Shown: one piece after another, positions 43,802 to 51,562 of the stretch
How the letters are laid out: each line of letters opens with the position of its first letter
Position numbering within the stretch: the first letter of the stretch is position 1
Assembly: GCF_000334895.1 (NCBI RefSeq)
Contig: NZ_BAFM01000005.1
Coordinates: forward strand, 114,825 to 178,824
DNA from: Halococcus agarilyticus
GTDB lineage: Archaea; Halobacteriota; Halobacteria; Halobacteriales; Halococcaceae
DNA length: 64,000 bases
Reading direction: 5' to 3'
Notes under the pieces: generated by a model
Seen by the model: the letters and a program-made list of their open reading frames with translations, nothing else
Told to the model about the DNA's origin: nothing
The model's database searches: none
Position numbers and translations under genes: made by a program

Positions 43802-44299
43802 ATGTCGAACGTCCATCCGGCCCAGCGCGTCGCAGTGCTGGTCGACGCGCAGAACCTCTATCACACCGCCCAGAGCGTCTACTCGCGCAACATCGACTAC
43901 GCCGAACTCCTCGATGCGGGCGTCGCCGGGCGCGAACTCACCCGGGCGATCGCGTACGTCATCCGGGCGGACTCGCCCGAGGAGGAGAGCTTCTTCGAGG
44001 CGCTCGTCGACATCGGCTTCGAGACCAAGATCAAGGACATCAAGACCCACGCCGACGGCTCCAAGACGGCGGACTGGGACGTCGGGATGATCCTCGACGC
44101 GGTGACGCTCGCGCCGCATCTCGACACCGTCGTGATCTGTACCGGCGACGGCGACTTCTCGCGGCTCTGTTCGCATCTCCGGCACAAGGGCGTCCGGGTC
44201 GAGGCGATGGCGTTCGAGGAGTCCACGTCGGAGGAGCTTCTCGACGCCGTCGACGGCTTTACCGACCTCTCGGAGCGACCGGAGGCGTTCCTGCTGTAG
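43802..44299 (+). CDS. NYN-domain (LabA-like) PIN-fold protein
   Basis: A 165-residue protein of the NYN/LabA group, a PIN-like nuclease fold. The conserved acidic residues are all here: Asp in AVLVDAQNLYHTA, Asp pair in KTADWDVGMILDAV, and Asp in VICTGDGDFSRLCSHLRHKG, which would bind Mg2+. An RNA-processing role is likely by family; the target is unknown. A CTTTACC box about 30 bases upstream suggests a leaderless transcript. Confidence 0.87.
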   Translation: MSNVHPAQRVAVLVDAQNLYHTAQSVYSRNIDYAELLDAGVAGRELTRAIAYVIRADSPEEESFFEALVDIGFETKIKDIKTHADGSKTADWDVGMILDAVTLAPHLDTVVICTGDGDFSRLCSHLRHKGVRVEAMAFEESTSEELLDAVDGFTDLSERPEAFLL

Positions 44300-44319
44300 C
44301 CCGATCCAACCCTCGCGTC

Positions 44320-44505
44320 TCAGACCGCGCCCTCTGAGGTCCCGACGAGCAGCGTGCCGGCGGCGATCCCGAGCGCGGCGATCGCGGCCAGCGGGACCGG
44401 GATCGAGACCGAGAGCAGCGACGTCGGGAGGGCGAACAGGAGGATGATGACTGCGCTCACCACGATGAGGGCCGCCCCACCGAGGACCTTGGTGCGTTCG
44501 TCCAT
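44320..44505 (-). CDS. Small two-TM membrane protein
   Basis: A 61-residue protein, MDERTKVLGG followed by two helices (about residues 9-29 and 33-54). Convergent with the NYN gene and divergent from the PUA gene. The frame is open further upstream, but the ATG at 44505 is the first with haloarchaeal composition. Function unknown. Confidence 0.6.
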   Translation of the reverse strand: MDERTKVLGGAALIVVSAVIILLFALPTSLLSVSIPVPLAAIAALGIAAGTLLVGTSEGAV

Positions 44506-44602
44506 TACTCGTGGGTGCGCTCCGATCGACCTAAATCGCTTCGAAACCGTTTCGGGGGACTCGATGGACGCGCTTTTGCTTGCCGACGACGGACCCGAAC
44601 CG

Positions 44603-45061
44603 ATGGCCGACGACGAACTCGCGCGACTGCGCACGATCGCGGACTACCAGTTCGGCCACAGCGCCGGCGACGCGCTGTTTGCCGGCGACCCGGAGATCCG
44701 ACACACCGCGACCGGCCGGCCGGAGCAGGTGTTCGCTGGCGGCGAGCGCCTCGTGACCTACGGCGTCGACGGCCGGTTCACGCTCGGCCTCGCTGGCGGC
44801 GAGCGACTCCGCGGAGCGTTCGCCGCTCCCCAGGCCCGCGTCGTCGTCGGCGAGGAGAGCGCGCCGTTCGTCCGCGAGGGAAAGAACGCGTTCGCGAAGT
44901 TCGTTCGAACCACCGATCCCGCCGTCCGGCCAGGCGACGAGGTCTGCATCGTCGGCCCCGACGACGACCTGTTCGGCGTGGGGCGGGCGACGCTCTCCGC
45001 CGACGCGATGGCCGACTTCGAGACCGGGATGGCGGTCAAGACCCGCGAGGGTGCCGACTGA
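44603..45061 (+). CDS. PUA-domain RNA-binding protein
   Basis: A 152-residue protein of the archaeal PUA group related to the C-terminal domains of archaeosine tRNA-guanine transglycosylase. An N-terminal segment (DELARLRTIADYQFGHSAGD, FTLGLAGGERLRG) precedes the PUA domain at about 75-150 (ARVVVGEESAPFVREGKNAF, RPGDEVCIVGPDDDLFGVGR). It probably binds structured RNA such as tRNA. The start at 44603 is favoured over 44564 because a TTTTGCTT box at about 44574-44581 would be 22-29 bases upstream of it. Confidence 0.8.
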   Translation: MADDELARLRTIADYQFGHSAGDALFAGDPEIRHTATGRPEQVFAGGERLVTYGVDGRFTLGLAGGERLRGAFAAPQARVVVGEESAPFVREGKNAFAKFVRTTDPAVRPGDEVCIVGPDDDLFGVGRATLSADAMADFETGMAVKTREGAD

Positions 45062-45095
45062 GAGGTGCCGACACCCGGCAGTCGGCGACCGACAG

Positions 45096-45100
45096 TATAT
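45096..45100 (+). promoter_or_regulatory. TATA box of the amidohydrolase gene
   Basis: TATAT in GACAGTATATGTGG lies 23-27 bases before the ATG at 45123, typical of a leaderless transcript. Confidence 0.6.
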
Positions 45101-45122
45101 GTGGCTGGTCCCCGAGGAATCG

Positions 45123-46001
45123 ATGATGCTCGACATCGACTTCCCGTCCGAGGAACCGCGCTTCGTCGACACCCACGCCCACCAGCCGACGAGCGAGTTC
45201 CTGGAGGATGCCGGCGGCGAGATGATGGGCGACGCCGCCGGGAAATTCGGCACCGATCTCGAAACCTGGGGGTTCGACGAGATGGTCGAGGAGTACCACG
45301 AGGCCGGCATTCGCCACGCGGTCCTGCTCGGCTGGGACGCCGAGACCAACACCGGCAACCCGCCAGTCACGAGCGAGTACGTCGCCGAGGTGCGAGACGA
45401 ATACCCCGACTTCTTCACCGGGTTCGCGGGCGTCGATCCGCTGAAGGACGACTGCGTGGAGTCGGCCGAGCGCGCGATCGAGGACCTCGATCTCTCGGGG
45501 TTCAAGTTCCAGCAGATCGCCCAGGGGTTCGACCCGAGCGCGCCCGAACACGACCCACTCTGGAACACCATCGAGGATCTCGGCGTTCCGGTGGTGTTCC
45601 ACGGCGGGAACTCCACGCTCGGCGCGGGCAGCCCCGGCGGACGCGGCCTCCGAATCGAGCACGGGAATCCGATGCTGATCGACGACGTGGCCGCCCGGTT
45701 CCCCGATCTCCAGATCCTGCTCGCCCATCCCGCCTTCCCGTGGGAGAAAGAGCAGCTCGCGATCTGCCAGCAGAAGGGCAACGTCCACATGGACCTCTCG
45801 GGGTGGCTCCCGAAGTACATCGACGACCAGGTGCTCCACTACGCCGGCACCATTCTCCAGGACAAGGTGATGTTCGGGACCGACTACCCGATGATCCGAC
45901 CCCGCACGTGGCTCGAATCGTTCGCCGAGCACACCGACTACCCGGAAGAAGTCGAACGGAAACTGCTGTGGGAGAACGCCGAAGCGTTTCTCGATCTGTA
46001 A
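45123..46001 (+). CDS. Amidohydrolase-2 family metal-dependent hydrolase
   Basis: A 292-residue TIM-barrel enzyme of the ACMSD-like amidohydrolase group. The metal motif is FVDTHAHQP near the N-terminus; further ligands are His in PVVFHGGNS, His in ILLAHPAFPW and Asp in VMFGTDYPMIRP. Such enzymes decarboxylate or hydrolyse aromatic and cyclic acids; substrate unknown. Start codon could also be the next ATG (45126). Single gene with its own promoter. Confidence 0.87.
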   Translation: MMLDIDFPSEEPRFVDTHAHQPTSEFLEDAGGEMMGDAAGKFGTDLETWGFDEMVEEYHEAGIRHAVLLGWDAETNTGNPPVTSEYVAEVRDEYPDFFTGFAGVDPLKDDCVESAERAIEDLDLSGFKFQQIAQGFDPSAPEHDPLWNTIEDLGVPVVFHGGNSTLGAGSPGGRGLRIEHGNPMLIDDVAARFPDLQILLAHPAFPWEKEQLAICQQKGNVHMDLSGWLPKYIDDQVLHYAGTILQDKVMFGTDYPMIRPRTWLESFAEHTDYPEEVERKLLWENAEAFLDL

Positions 46002-46051
46002 TCGACGGACAGCGCGTCGCCCGTTCGTCGCGATTTCGCGTAAGCGCCCGT

Positions 46052-46264
46052 TCAGTCCGCGGTACTCGACGACCCGTCGTCGGACTCCCCACCCATGTCG
46101 ACATCCATTCCGTCGTCACCGTCGCTTCCCGATCCCGAGAAGAACTTCCGCTTGACGTATCGGACGCCGAGCAGCGTGCCGAGACCGGTGACGATCGCTC
46201 CGGGGATGCCGTATTTCTTGTATCCGTACGTTGCCGCTTTCTTGACCGCAGTCATCGCGAACAT
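46052..46264 (-). CDS. Small one-TM protein with acidic tail
   Basis: A 70-residue protein: a basic N-terminus (TAVKKAATYGYKKYG), one helix at about residues 19-34 (IPGAIVTGLGTLLGVRYV), a KRKF stop-transfer cluster and a Ser/Gly/Asp tail. No family known to me. ATG at 46255 is an alternative start. Confidence 0.55.
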   Translation of the reverse strand: MFAMTAVKKAATYGYKKYGIPGAIVTGLGTLLGVRYVKRKFFSGSGSDGDDGMDVDMGGESDDGSSSTAD

Positions 46265-46438
46265 GCGACGGATCCAGTGCTGGTGAAGACAAAAGCCCTG
46301 TGCTTGCACCCCTCGATCATCGTGGAACGGTGGCATTACCGACCGCACGGTACCTCCATCGGTCGGATGACTTCAGGGGTCCATTTCCCCCGTCCAGCCC
46401 GCAAACCCCGTGTCGAGATCCGCGAAGAACAGCCGGAT

Positions 46439-46867
46439 TTAGCCGCTGACAGTCGTGTGGTTCTTCGGACCGGTTTTCCGCGAGAGCCATCTACCGATCG
46501 CTGATCCGACTTCGCCAACCACACCGACCACCAAGACTGCGATCGATACTACACCGGCCAGCATGACTGTCTGTATGGCTCCGGCGAACAGGGGCTGGTT
46601 GAACGACGTGATGCTTCCGAAAGCGAGACCCATGTCCCAGACGATCGGGAGTGACCCGATCGCGCCTGTCCGGAATCCGATCCGACGAGCGTTGTTCGAG
46701 CCGTTGCGGGTCAGCAAGCCACCGACGAGACCAGCCCAGAAGACGATCCCGCAGTTGTACACCCCAGATGACGAGTTCGCTACGACGAACGCAGCCGAGA
46801 CGAGCCCCGCAGGGACTGCATACACCCACGGATGCTCTGTCACGGTTTTCCGGAGTGTTTCGACCAT
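46439..46867 (-). CDS. Four-TM membrane protein (DUF5518-like)
   Basis: A 142-residue membrane protein with helices at about 15-31, 38-56, 68-90 and 96-121. The pattern WAGLVGGLLTRNGSNNARRIGFRTG, with Gly-rich helix and basic loop, is reminiscent of the haloarchaeal DUF5518 membrane proteins, but I cannot confirm it by search. Function unknown. The base composition is slightly lower in GC than the neighbours. Confidence 0.65.
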   Translation of the reverse strand: MVETLRKTVTEHPWVYAVPAGLVSAAFVVANSSSGVYNCGIVFWAGLVGGLLTRNGSNNARRIGFRTGAIGSLPIVWDMGLAFGSITSFNQPLFAGAIQTVMLAGVVSIAVLVVGVVGEVGSAIGRWLSRKTGPKNHTTVSG

Positions 46868-46986
46868 CCTGTATCAGCCTTTTACTAACGATTCGAACAT
46901 CATATACCCATCGACCGACCAGCGCTCCACCGTCCGCCCGAGCAAGTGCAACGCTCAAGGGACCCCCCGACCAATCGTCTCGGTAT

Positions 46987-47391
46987 ATGAGTCGACGGAT
47001 TCCACGCCGCCAGGTTCTCGCGAGCGTTGCGCTCGTCGTCGCCCTCGGGTTCGGCGGCTGTCTCACGGTCGGCCCCACCGTCACGGCCGACACCGGCAAC
47101 TCGGCGGTCTTCGAGCAGGTCTCGACCGACGAGCCGTGGGCCAGCGGCCGGGTGAAGACCTCGGTGACGCTCACCCCGAGCGCGACGACCGAGCAGGGCG
47201 TTTCGAAACTCGTCGTGATCTCCGGAAGCGGCTCCAGCTTCGACACCACGACGGTCGAAACCGGTCAGAGCAGCGGGATCAGCCTCTACCTCCCGGCGAA
47301 CGGGAACGCGACGATCACCGCCGTCAACACCGTCAACGGGACGGTCGTCGACACGACGACGGTCACTACCGGCGGCAACGAACTCGTCTGA
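46987..47391 (+). CDS. Small secreted lipoprotein
   Basis: A 134-residue exported lipoprotein. The N-terminus has an Arg-rich start (MSRRIPRRQVL), hydrophobic core and lipobox (LGFGGC, Cys at about 26). The mature part is a small beta-rich domain with Thr/Ser/Val repeats (SVTLTPSATTEQGVSKLVVI), likely an Ig-like fold facing outside. It is convergent with the membrane-protein gene 47393, separated by one base. Function unknown. Confidence 0.75.
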   Translation: MSRRIPRRQVLASVALVVALGFGGCLTVGPTVTADTGNSAVFEQVSTDEPWASGRVKTSVTLTPSATTEQGVSKLVVISGSGSSFDTTTVETGQSSGISLYLPANGNATITAVNTVNGTVVDTTTVTTGGNELV

Positions 47392-47392
47392 C

Positions 47393-48472
47393 CTATCGCT
47401 GCGAGTCCCTGAGGATCAGCGGACCGATGGCGAGCGTCCGCTTTGCGACCGTTGCGACTCGGATGATGTAGGTGAGCAAGAGGAGGAAGGGGAGCAAGGA
47501 GACGGTGAACGCGCCGGCGACGACCAGCAGGATGTTCGAGATTCCGAACAGCGAGCCGGTGAACGAGCTGCCACCGACGAACGCGAGCGTGCTGCCGGCG
47601 ACGACCAGCGCGGGCACCGAGACGTAGAGGATGAGCTGCGAGAGGTTGATGAGCGCCCACTCGAAGTACAGCGTCTTGATGTGCTCGCGCGCCGGTCCGA
47701 ACATCGACAGCGTGGTTTTCAGCTCCTCGAACAGCGCGCTGTCCTCGTCGGTGAGGCTGTCGGCGTGGTCGTCGGCCATGCGTTCGACCTGGAAGATCTT
47801 CCAGCCGTAGTTGTAGTTCAGCGCGGCGAACAGCACGTCGAACGAGCCGAACGTCGCGCCGTCGAGTTCGTCTCTGACCTCGTTCGCGTTGCCGGTCACG
47901 CTGTCGGTGAACTCGTCGACTTCCGCGCGGAGCTGGTCGTTGTCGCTCTCGGCGATGGATCCTCGAAGGGCCTTCGCCCGGCGTTCGGTCGCGTTGACGA
48001 TCGCGCGGAGGAACGCCGACGGATCGGCGGGCGTGGGCTGGCCGATCAGTTCTTTGGTGTACTCCCGGAAGTCCATCGTGTCGCTCATCCGTGCGTGCTG
48101 CTCGCCGAGCGGGCCGTTTTCCTGGGAGATGACCAACTGGCTGATCGTGACCACGAGCGTGGTCCCGGTGATGATCGCGCCGAGCATCGTCGAGAACATC
48201 GTTTCGATCGTGTCCGCGGACGTGGCGACCGACGCGAACGGCGGATAAACGAGGGTACCGGCGAGCACGAACGTGACGAACACCCCGATCGCCAGCAGTG
48301 CGGTCACGACGAGGCGGTTCGCCCCGAGCACGGCCCAGAGCTTGAGGCGGCTCTCGTCGGAACGCTCGCGCATCGTGTCCGCCGTCCCGATGCTGATATC
48401 CTCGTCGGGATCGGCGTCGATCTCGGTGTCGCTGTCCGGATCGGCCTCGATGTCGACCTCGCTACTGCTCAT
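47393..48472 (-). CDS. Haloarchaeal four-TM membrane protein, unknown function
   Basis: A 359-residue protein. The first 40 residues are very acidic (Asp/Glu-Ser). Helices are at about 47-75 and 94-115, a long soluble region with heptad-like charged helices follows (about 120-250), and two more helices are at about 270-298 and 305-335. The motif TTLVVTISQLVISQENGPLG at the second helix recalls a conserved haloarchaeal membrane family. It overlaps the DUF4177-like gene by 11 bases, so the two are an operon. Confidence 0.75.
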   Translation of the reverse strand: MSSSEVDIEADPDSDTEIDADPDEDISIGTADTMRERSDESRLKLWAVLGANRLVVTALLAIGVFVTFVLAGTLVYPPFASVATSADTIETMFSTMLGAIITGTTLVVTISQLVISQENGPLGEQHARMSDTMDFREYTKELIGQPTPADPSAFLRAIVNATERRAKALRGSIAESDNDQLRAEVDEFTDSVTGNANEVRDELDGATFGSFDVLFAALNYNYGWKIFQVERMADDHADSLTDEDSALFEELKTTLSMFGPAREHIKTLYFEWALINLSQLILYVSVPALVVAGSTLAFVGGSSFTGSLFGISNILLVVAGAFTVSLLPFLLLLTYIIRVATVAKRTLAIGPLILRDSQR

Positions 48473-48656
48473 GTGAGTCCTCCTCGACGGGTCGCTTGAA
48501 AACGAAGTACTTCGTCCCGCCGCCGACGTACTCGACGGTCGAGACGAGCTCCCACCCCTCCCCCCCGAGGTCGTTCAACTGAGCCTTCGGATCGATCGCC
48601 TCCTTCTTGGTCGAGCCTCGCGGTGGGCGAAGCGTTTCGTACTCCCACTGTGTCAT
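48462..48656 (-). CDS. DUF4177-like small protein
   Basis: A 64-residue protein matching the DUF4177 pattern: MTQWEYETLRP at the start, a central LNDLGGEGWELVSTVEY, and a strand TKYFVFKRP at the end. It is a small alpha/beta fold of unknown function, widespread in bacteria and archaea. It overlaps the downstream membrane-protein gene by 11 bases. Confidence 0.8.
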   Translation of the reverse strand: MTQWEYETLRPPRGSTKKEAIDPKAQLNDLGGEGWELVSTVEYVGGGTKYFVFKRPVEEDSHEQ

Positions 48657-48788
48657 GGTCCGGTGTTCACGGCAGTCCCGTTGCGTTCCGGAAGCTAAAC
48701 GGCTGTGCTTTCGGTGGCTGTGTCTGGCCTCTCAGTTCGTGAGACGGGTGCTCGAAAGCTCGATCAGTCACACGACGTCCTTTCGGCA

Positions 48789-49073
48789 CTATCCGACTGG
48801 GACGCCTCGTATCGTACCGATCCCGGTGGACATCGCCGCCTCGACGATCGGGGAGAAAGCCGTCAAGTCCCGGTGGAGGGGTTGGAGCTTTCGTCCGAGA
48901 AGATCGACGATAGCGACGGCACTGATTCCGACGACAGCACCAACACATCAGACAATGACTGCTGGCTGCCGATCGACCATCCCGTTCGGAACTGCACGAC
49001 CCTCGTCGGAGCCGCGATCGTCCGGATGGAACACCGCCCGGGACAGTCGCTCGAACGTTCCGCTCCCCCTCAC
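48789..49073 (-). pseudogene. Gene interrupted by one in-frame stop, downstream of the zinc-ribbon gene
   Basis: A GTG at 49073 overlaps the stop of the zinc-ribbon gene by GTGA, exactly the coupling used by real genes here. The frame reads 41 codons with haloarchaeal composition (ERLSRAVFHPDDRGSDEGR), hits a single TGA at 48948-48950, then continues for 52 codons with a membrane helix (CVGAVVGISAVAIVDLLG) and ends at TAG 48789. Both halves look like parts of one small membrane protein of about 94 residues. No family recognised. Either a fresh nonsense mutation, a sequencing error, or a short 41-residue peptide with chance downstream text. Confidence 0.4.
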
Positions 49074-49330
49074 GGCGTCTTACAGTAGTGGACGAAGACT
49101 TTGTGGCCCGCTGGGCAGTGGACTTTCTCGTACTCTCCGACGAGTGCTGCACTGCGTGTCACTGTTATCTCCCTCCCTGCATCGGGAGTCGGTGCGGTCG
49201 CCGTCCGCCCACAGTCCGGGTGTGGACACGTCACTTCCACCAGGTCTTGGGCCGTCAAGGCCGCCTGGCGCGCCTCGGAGAGCGCCTGGCGGAACGCGTC
49301 GTCAGCGCCCCGGTCGTAGATGCTTGCCAC
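49070..49330 (-). CDS. Small zinc-ribbon-like protein
   Basis: An 86-residue protein with metal-binding Cys/His: CPHPDCG at about 35-41 and CPAGHKVFVHYC at about 72-83. The N-terminal 30 residues form a helix (DDAFRQALSEARQAALTAQD). The ribbon may bind zinc or nucleic acid. The start is GTG at 49330, three bases after the cupin stop; it overlaps the broken gene by four bases. So it is the middle of a three-gene operon. Confidence 0.75.
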   Translation of the reverse strand: MASIYDRGADDAFRQALSEARQAALTAQDLVEVTCPHPDCGRTATAPTPDAGREITVTRSAALVGEYEKVHCPAGHKVFVHYCKTP

Positions 49331-49333
49331 GTT

Positions 49334-49729
49334 CTACCCCTCCAGCTCCTCCATCCTGCTTGCCATGTGCTCGAAGACTTCGATGTGGTCGTCCTGCGGG
49401 CTGAACAGGACGAACTCCGTGTCCTCCTCGACCCAGAGCGTGTGTCCCGGCGGCCAGTAGAGCTGCTCCCCCGCCTCGCTGACCGCTTCGGTCCCGTCGC
49501 TGTAGCGAAGGTTGATCGCGCCGTCCAGCACGTAGCCCCAGTGGGGACACTGACACATGTCGTCCTCCAAGCCTTCGAGGAGCGGCGTGAGGTCGGTTCC
49601 GGCGGCGAACCGAATGCGTTCTGCGGCCAGCTCGCCGTAGTCGGTCGCCGCGCCGAAGTCCGGCTGCTGTCGTACGGTCGCGTTCGGCGTCTCCATCGCA
49701 ACTGGCAGTTCTTCTTTCGATTTCTGCAT
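49334..49729 (-). CDS. Cupin-domain protein
   Basis: A 131-residue single-domain cupin. The strands are seen in CPHWGYVLDGAINLRYSDG (motif 1: His-Trp-Gly-Tyr with a Glu/Asp downstream) and EQLYWPPGHTLWVEEDTEFV (motif 2). Motif 1 has the pattern C-x-H-x-G-Y-V-x-x-G found in DUF-type cupins without a clear enzymatic role. The ATG at 49729 has a strong ribosome binding site (GGGAGG about 8 bases upstream). First gene of the operon with the zinc-ribbon gene. Confidence 0.8.
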   Translation of the reverse strand: MQKSKEELPVAMETPNATVRQQPDFGAATDYGELAAERIRFAAGTDLTPLLEGLEDDMCQCPHWGYVLDGAINLRYSDGTEAVSEAGEQLYWPPGHTLWVEEDTEFVLFSPQDDHIEVFEHMASRMEELEG

Positions 49730-49980
49730 CGTTTTGCCTCCCGGCGAGAGACGATACCGTGCGGGAGATAATGTAGGCATCTAGTGCAATTATGCAGTCC
49801 ATGACGGTCTTGCGGAGGGTGCAAGGGCGTCACTGGCTGCAAGCGGGTGAACTGTTCTGGTGGGCGAATCCGTTCGATGGACCAACTCTTCGCCAACACC
49901 GAGCGTTACAGCCGACAACACGGCAGTCGAGGGCAAGTCCGGGATGATCACGACAGATCACGAGCGGGGCGTCCATCGGC

Positions 49981-50775
49981 TCACGCCACGATGGTTTTCG
50001 GATTGAGGGGTCGAGCGTCGCGTCTGTAGGACTCGTAGAGCGCTTCGGCCCACCGTCTCGCTTCGGGGGCGTCGGTATCGATCGTGGCCCGCATGACTCC
50101 GGTCTCGCGGTCGTAGCCAGCGAGTCCAATGCGGTCGTCGAAGATGGCGCAGGCGCACGGGAGGTCATCGTTCGTCAGAACGGTCAGATTGCCGCTCTCG
50201 ATGGCCGCCGGGACCTGTTCGGGGTGCAGGGTCAGGACCGTCTCGGTGAGGTCGGACGGCCACATCAACTCCGTCTCCATGCCGTCGATGGCGTTCCGAA
50301 AGAGCACGTTCATATCCGATTTGACGGTCGTCGGAGTAAACCCACGTATAGTCTCTGTCTCCTCGACCAGCTCGACGAATCGGTTGGCGGTCCGGTGAGG
50401 CGAACCGAACTCCGGAACCGTGACGACCGCATCGGTAAACGACTCGACGTCGAATCCGATCTCCTCGGTCGGGAGCCACTGCCAGACATCGCGCAGCGTT
50501 TGCTCGGTTTCCATTCGTTCGAGCAGGGTCATCAGCCCTTCCGCGACGAACGCACCCAGCGGTGTCGCCTCGTATCGGTGCTCGATCCGCTCGATCCAGC
50601 ACCGATCCTCGAACTCGCTCAGCATCCGCCCGATGGTGGACGACGATGCGCCGGTCAGCACTCGAAGGTCGGCCCGGCTGTGCGGCCGCTCGGCCAACGC
50701 GTCGAGCACCGCCACGCGGTGCTCCGAACGCACGAGGAACTCGACCTCGTCGAGTGGCTGGTCGATATCGTTCAC
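49981..50775 (-). CDS. Haloarchaeal HTH regulator with C-terminal sensor domain
   Basis: A 264-residue regulator. Residues 9-75 are a winged helix (RVAVLDALAERPHSRADLRV, SSSTIGRMLSEFEDRCWIE). The C-terminal domain (about 120-250) with VKSDMNVLFRNAIDGM and NDDLPCACAIFDDRIGLAGYD is the sensing part of a haloarchaeal regulator group distantly related to TrmB. The signal is unknown; a Cys pair (PCACA) in the sensor might respond to redox or metal. Stands alone between the cupin operon and the GNAT gene. Confidence 0.82.
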   Translation of the reverse strand: MNDIDQPLDEVEFLVRSEHRVAVLDALAERPHSRADLRVLTGASSSTIGRMLSEFEDRCWIERIEHRYEATPLGAFVAEGLMTLLERMETEQTLRDVWQWLPTEEIGFDVESFTDAVVTVPEFGSPHRTANRFVELVEETETIRGFTPTTVKSDMNVLFRNAIDGMETELMWPSDLTETVLTLHPEQVPAAIESGNLTVLTNDDLPCACAIFDDRIGLAGYDRETGVMRATIDTDAPEARRWAEALYESYRRDARPLNPKTIVA

Positions 50776-50959
50776 GGGCCGCTCGTTGGGACCTTCATGG
50801 TCTACTATCCTATCTGTTTCTGAATGTTGCTGTCATAACGCCACCAGCTTTTTCCCTCGTGCTATCGGACGGGCTGAGCGCGATCGTTGTACGTCCGAAC
50901 GTGCGCTGCCGAACCGCTCGCGTCGAAACGGCTATCCGCGCCGCCACGGTACGAACCAC

Positions 50960-51445
50960 ATGATCGTTCGTGAAACGGAGTCCGCCGACGTCGACGCCAT
51001 CGAGGCGGTGGCGCGGGCGTCGTGGGAAACCGACTATCCGGCGATACTCAGCCGCGAGACCGCCCGCGAGGGCGTCGAGGAGTGGTACGCAGCCGATCGA
51101 CTCGCTGCCGAGATCGAGAGCGACGACGCCCTAGTGCCGGTCGCCGACGGCGAGGACGGAGTGGTCGGGTTCGCCCACGCGGTCGCCGAGGAGGCGAGCG
51201 GGACGATCCTCCGACTCTACGTCGCCCCCGAACACCGACGCGAGGGCGTCGGCGGCGACCTGCTCGATCACACCCGCGAAGCGCTCGGGGAACGCGGTGC
51301 CGAGCGGGTCCGGGCGATGGTGCTCGCGGAGAACGAGCCCGGCAACGAGTTCTACCGCCGTCACGGGTTCGAACTGGCCGAGGAGAGCGAGACCGTCATT
51401 GCCGACACGCCCTACCGAGAGAACGTCTACGTATCGGAGCGGTAA
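50960..51445 (+). CDS. GNAT-family N-acetyltransferase
   Basis: A 161-residue acetyltransferase. The acetyl-CoA loop is in LYVAPEHRREGVGGDLLDHT (R-x-x-G-x-G), and the C-terminal motif NEFYRRHGFELAEE is typical. Substrate could be a protein N-terminus, polyamine or antibiotic; sequence does not decide. Start at ATG 50960. Confidence 0.88.
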   Translation: MIVRETESADVDAIEAVARASWETDYPAILSRETAREGVEEWYAADRLAAEIESDDALVPVADGEDGVVGFAHAVAEEASGTILRLYVAPEHRREGVGGDLLDHTREALGERGAERVRAMVLAENEPGNEFYRRHGFELAEESETVIADTPYRENVYVSER

Positions 51446-51562
51446 CCACGTCCTCCCACTGACCACATCCTACCGACGGCAGCCAGCAGCCGCAACCGGT
51501 AGTGCGTGACTCGCTGCGGACGGCAAACCACTTTATCCGTTCCTGTCGTCAGGAGAACTGCA

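Noticed and set aside
49847..50029. A 60-codon frame between cupin and HTH genes.
   Set aside because: Basic, low-complexity translation with no start signals; intergenic noise.
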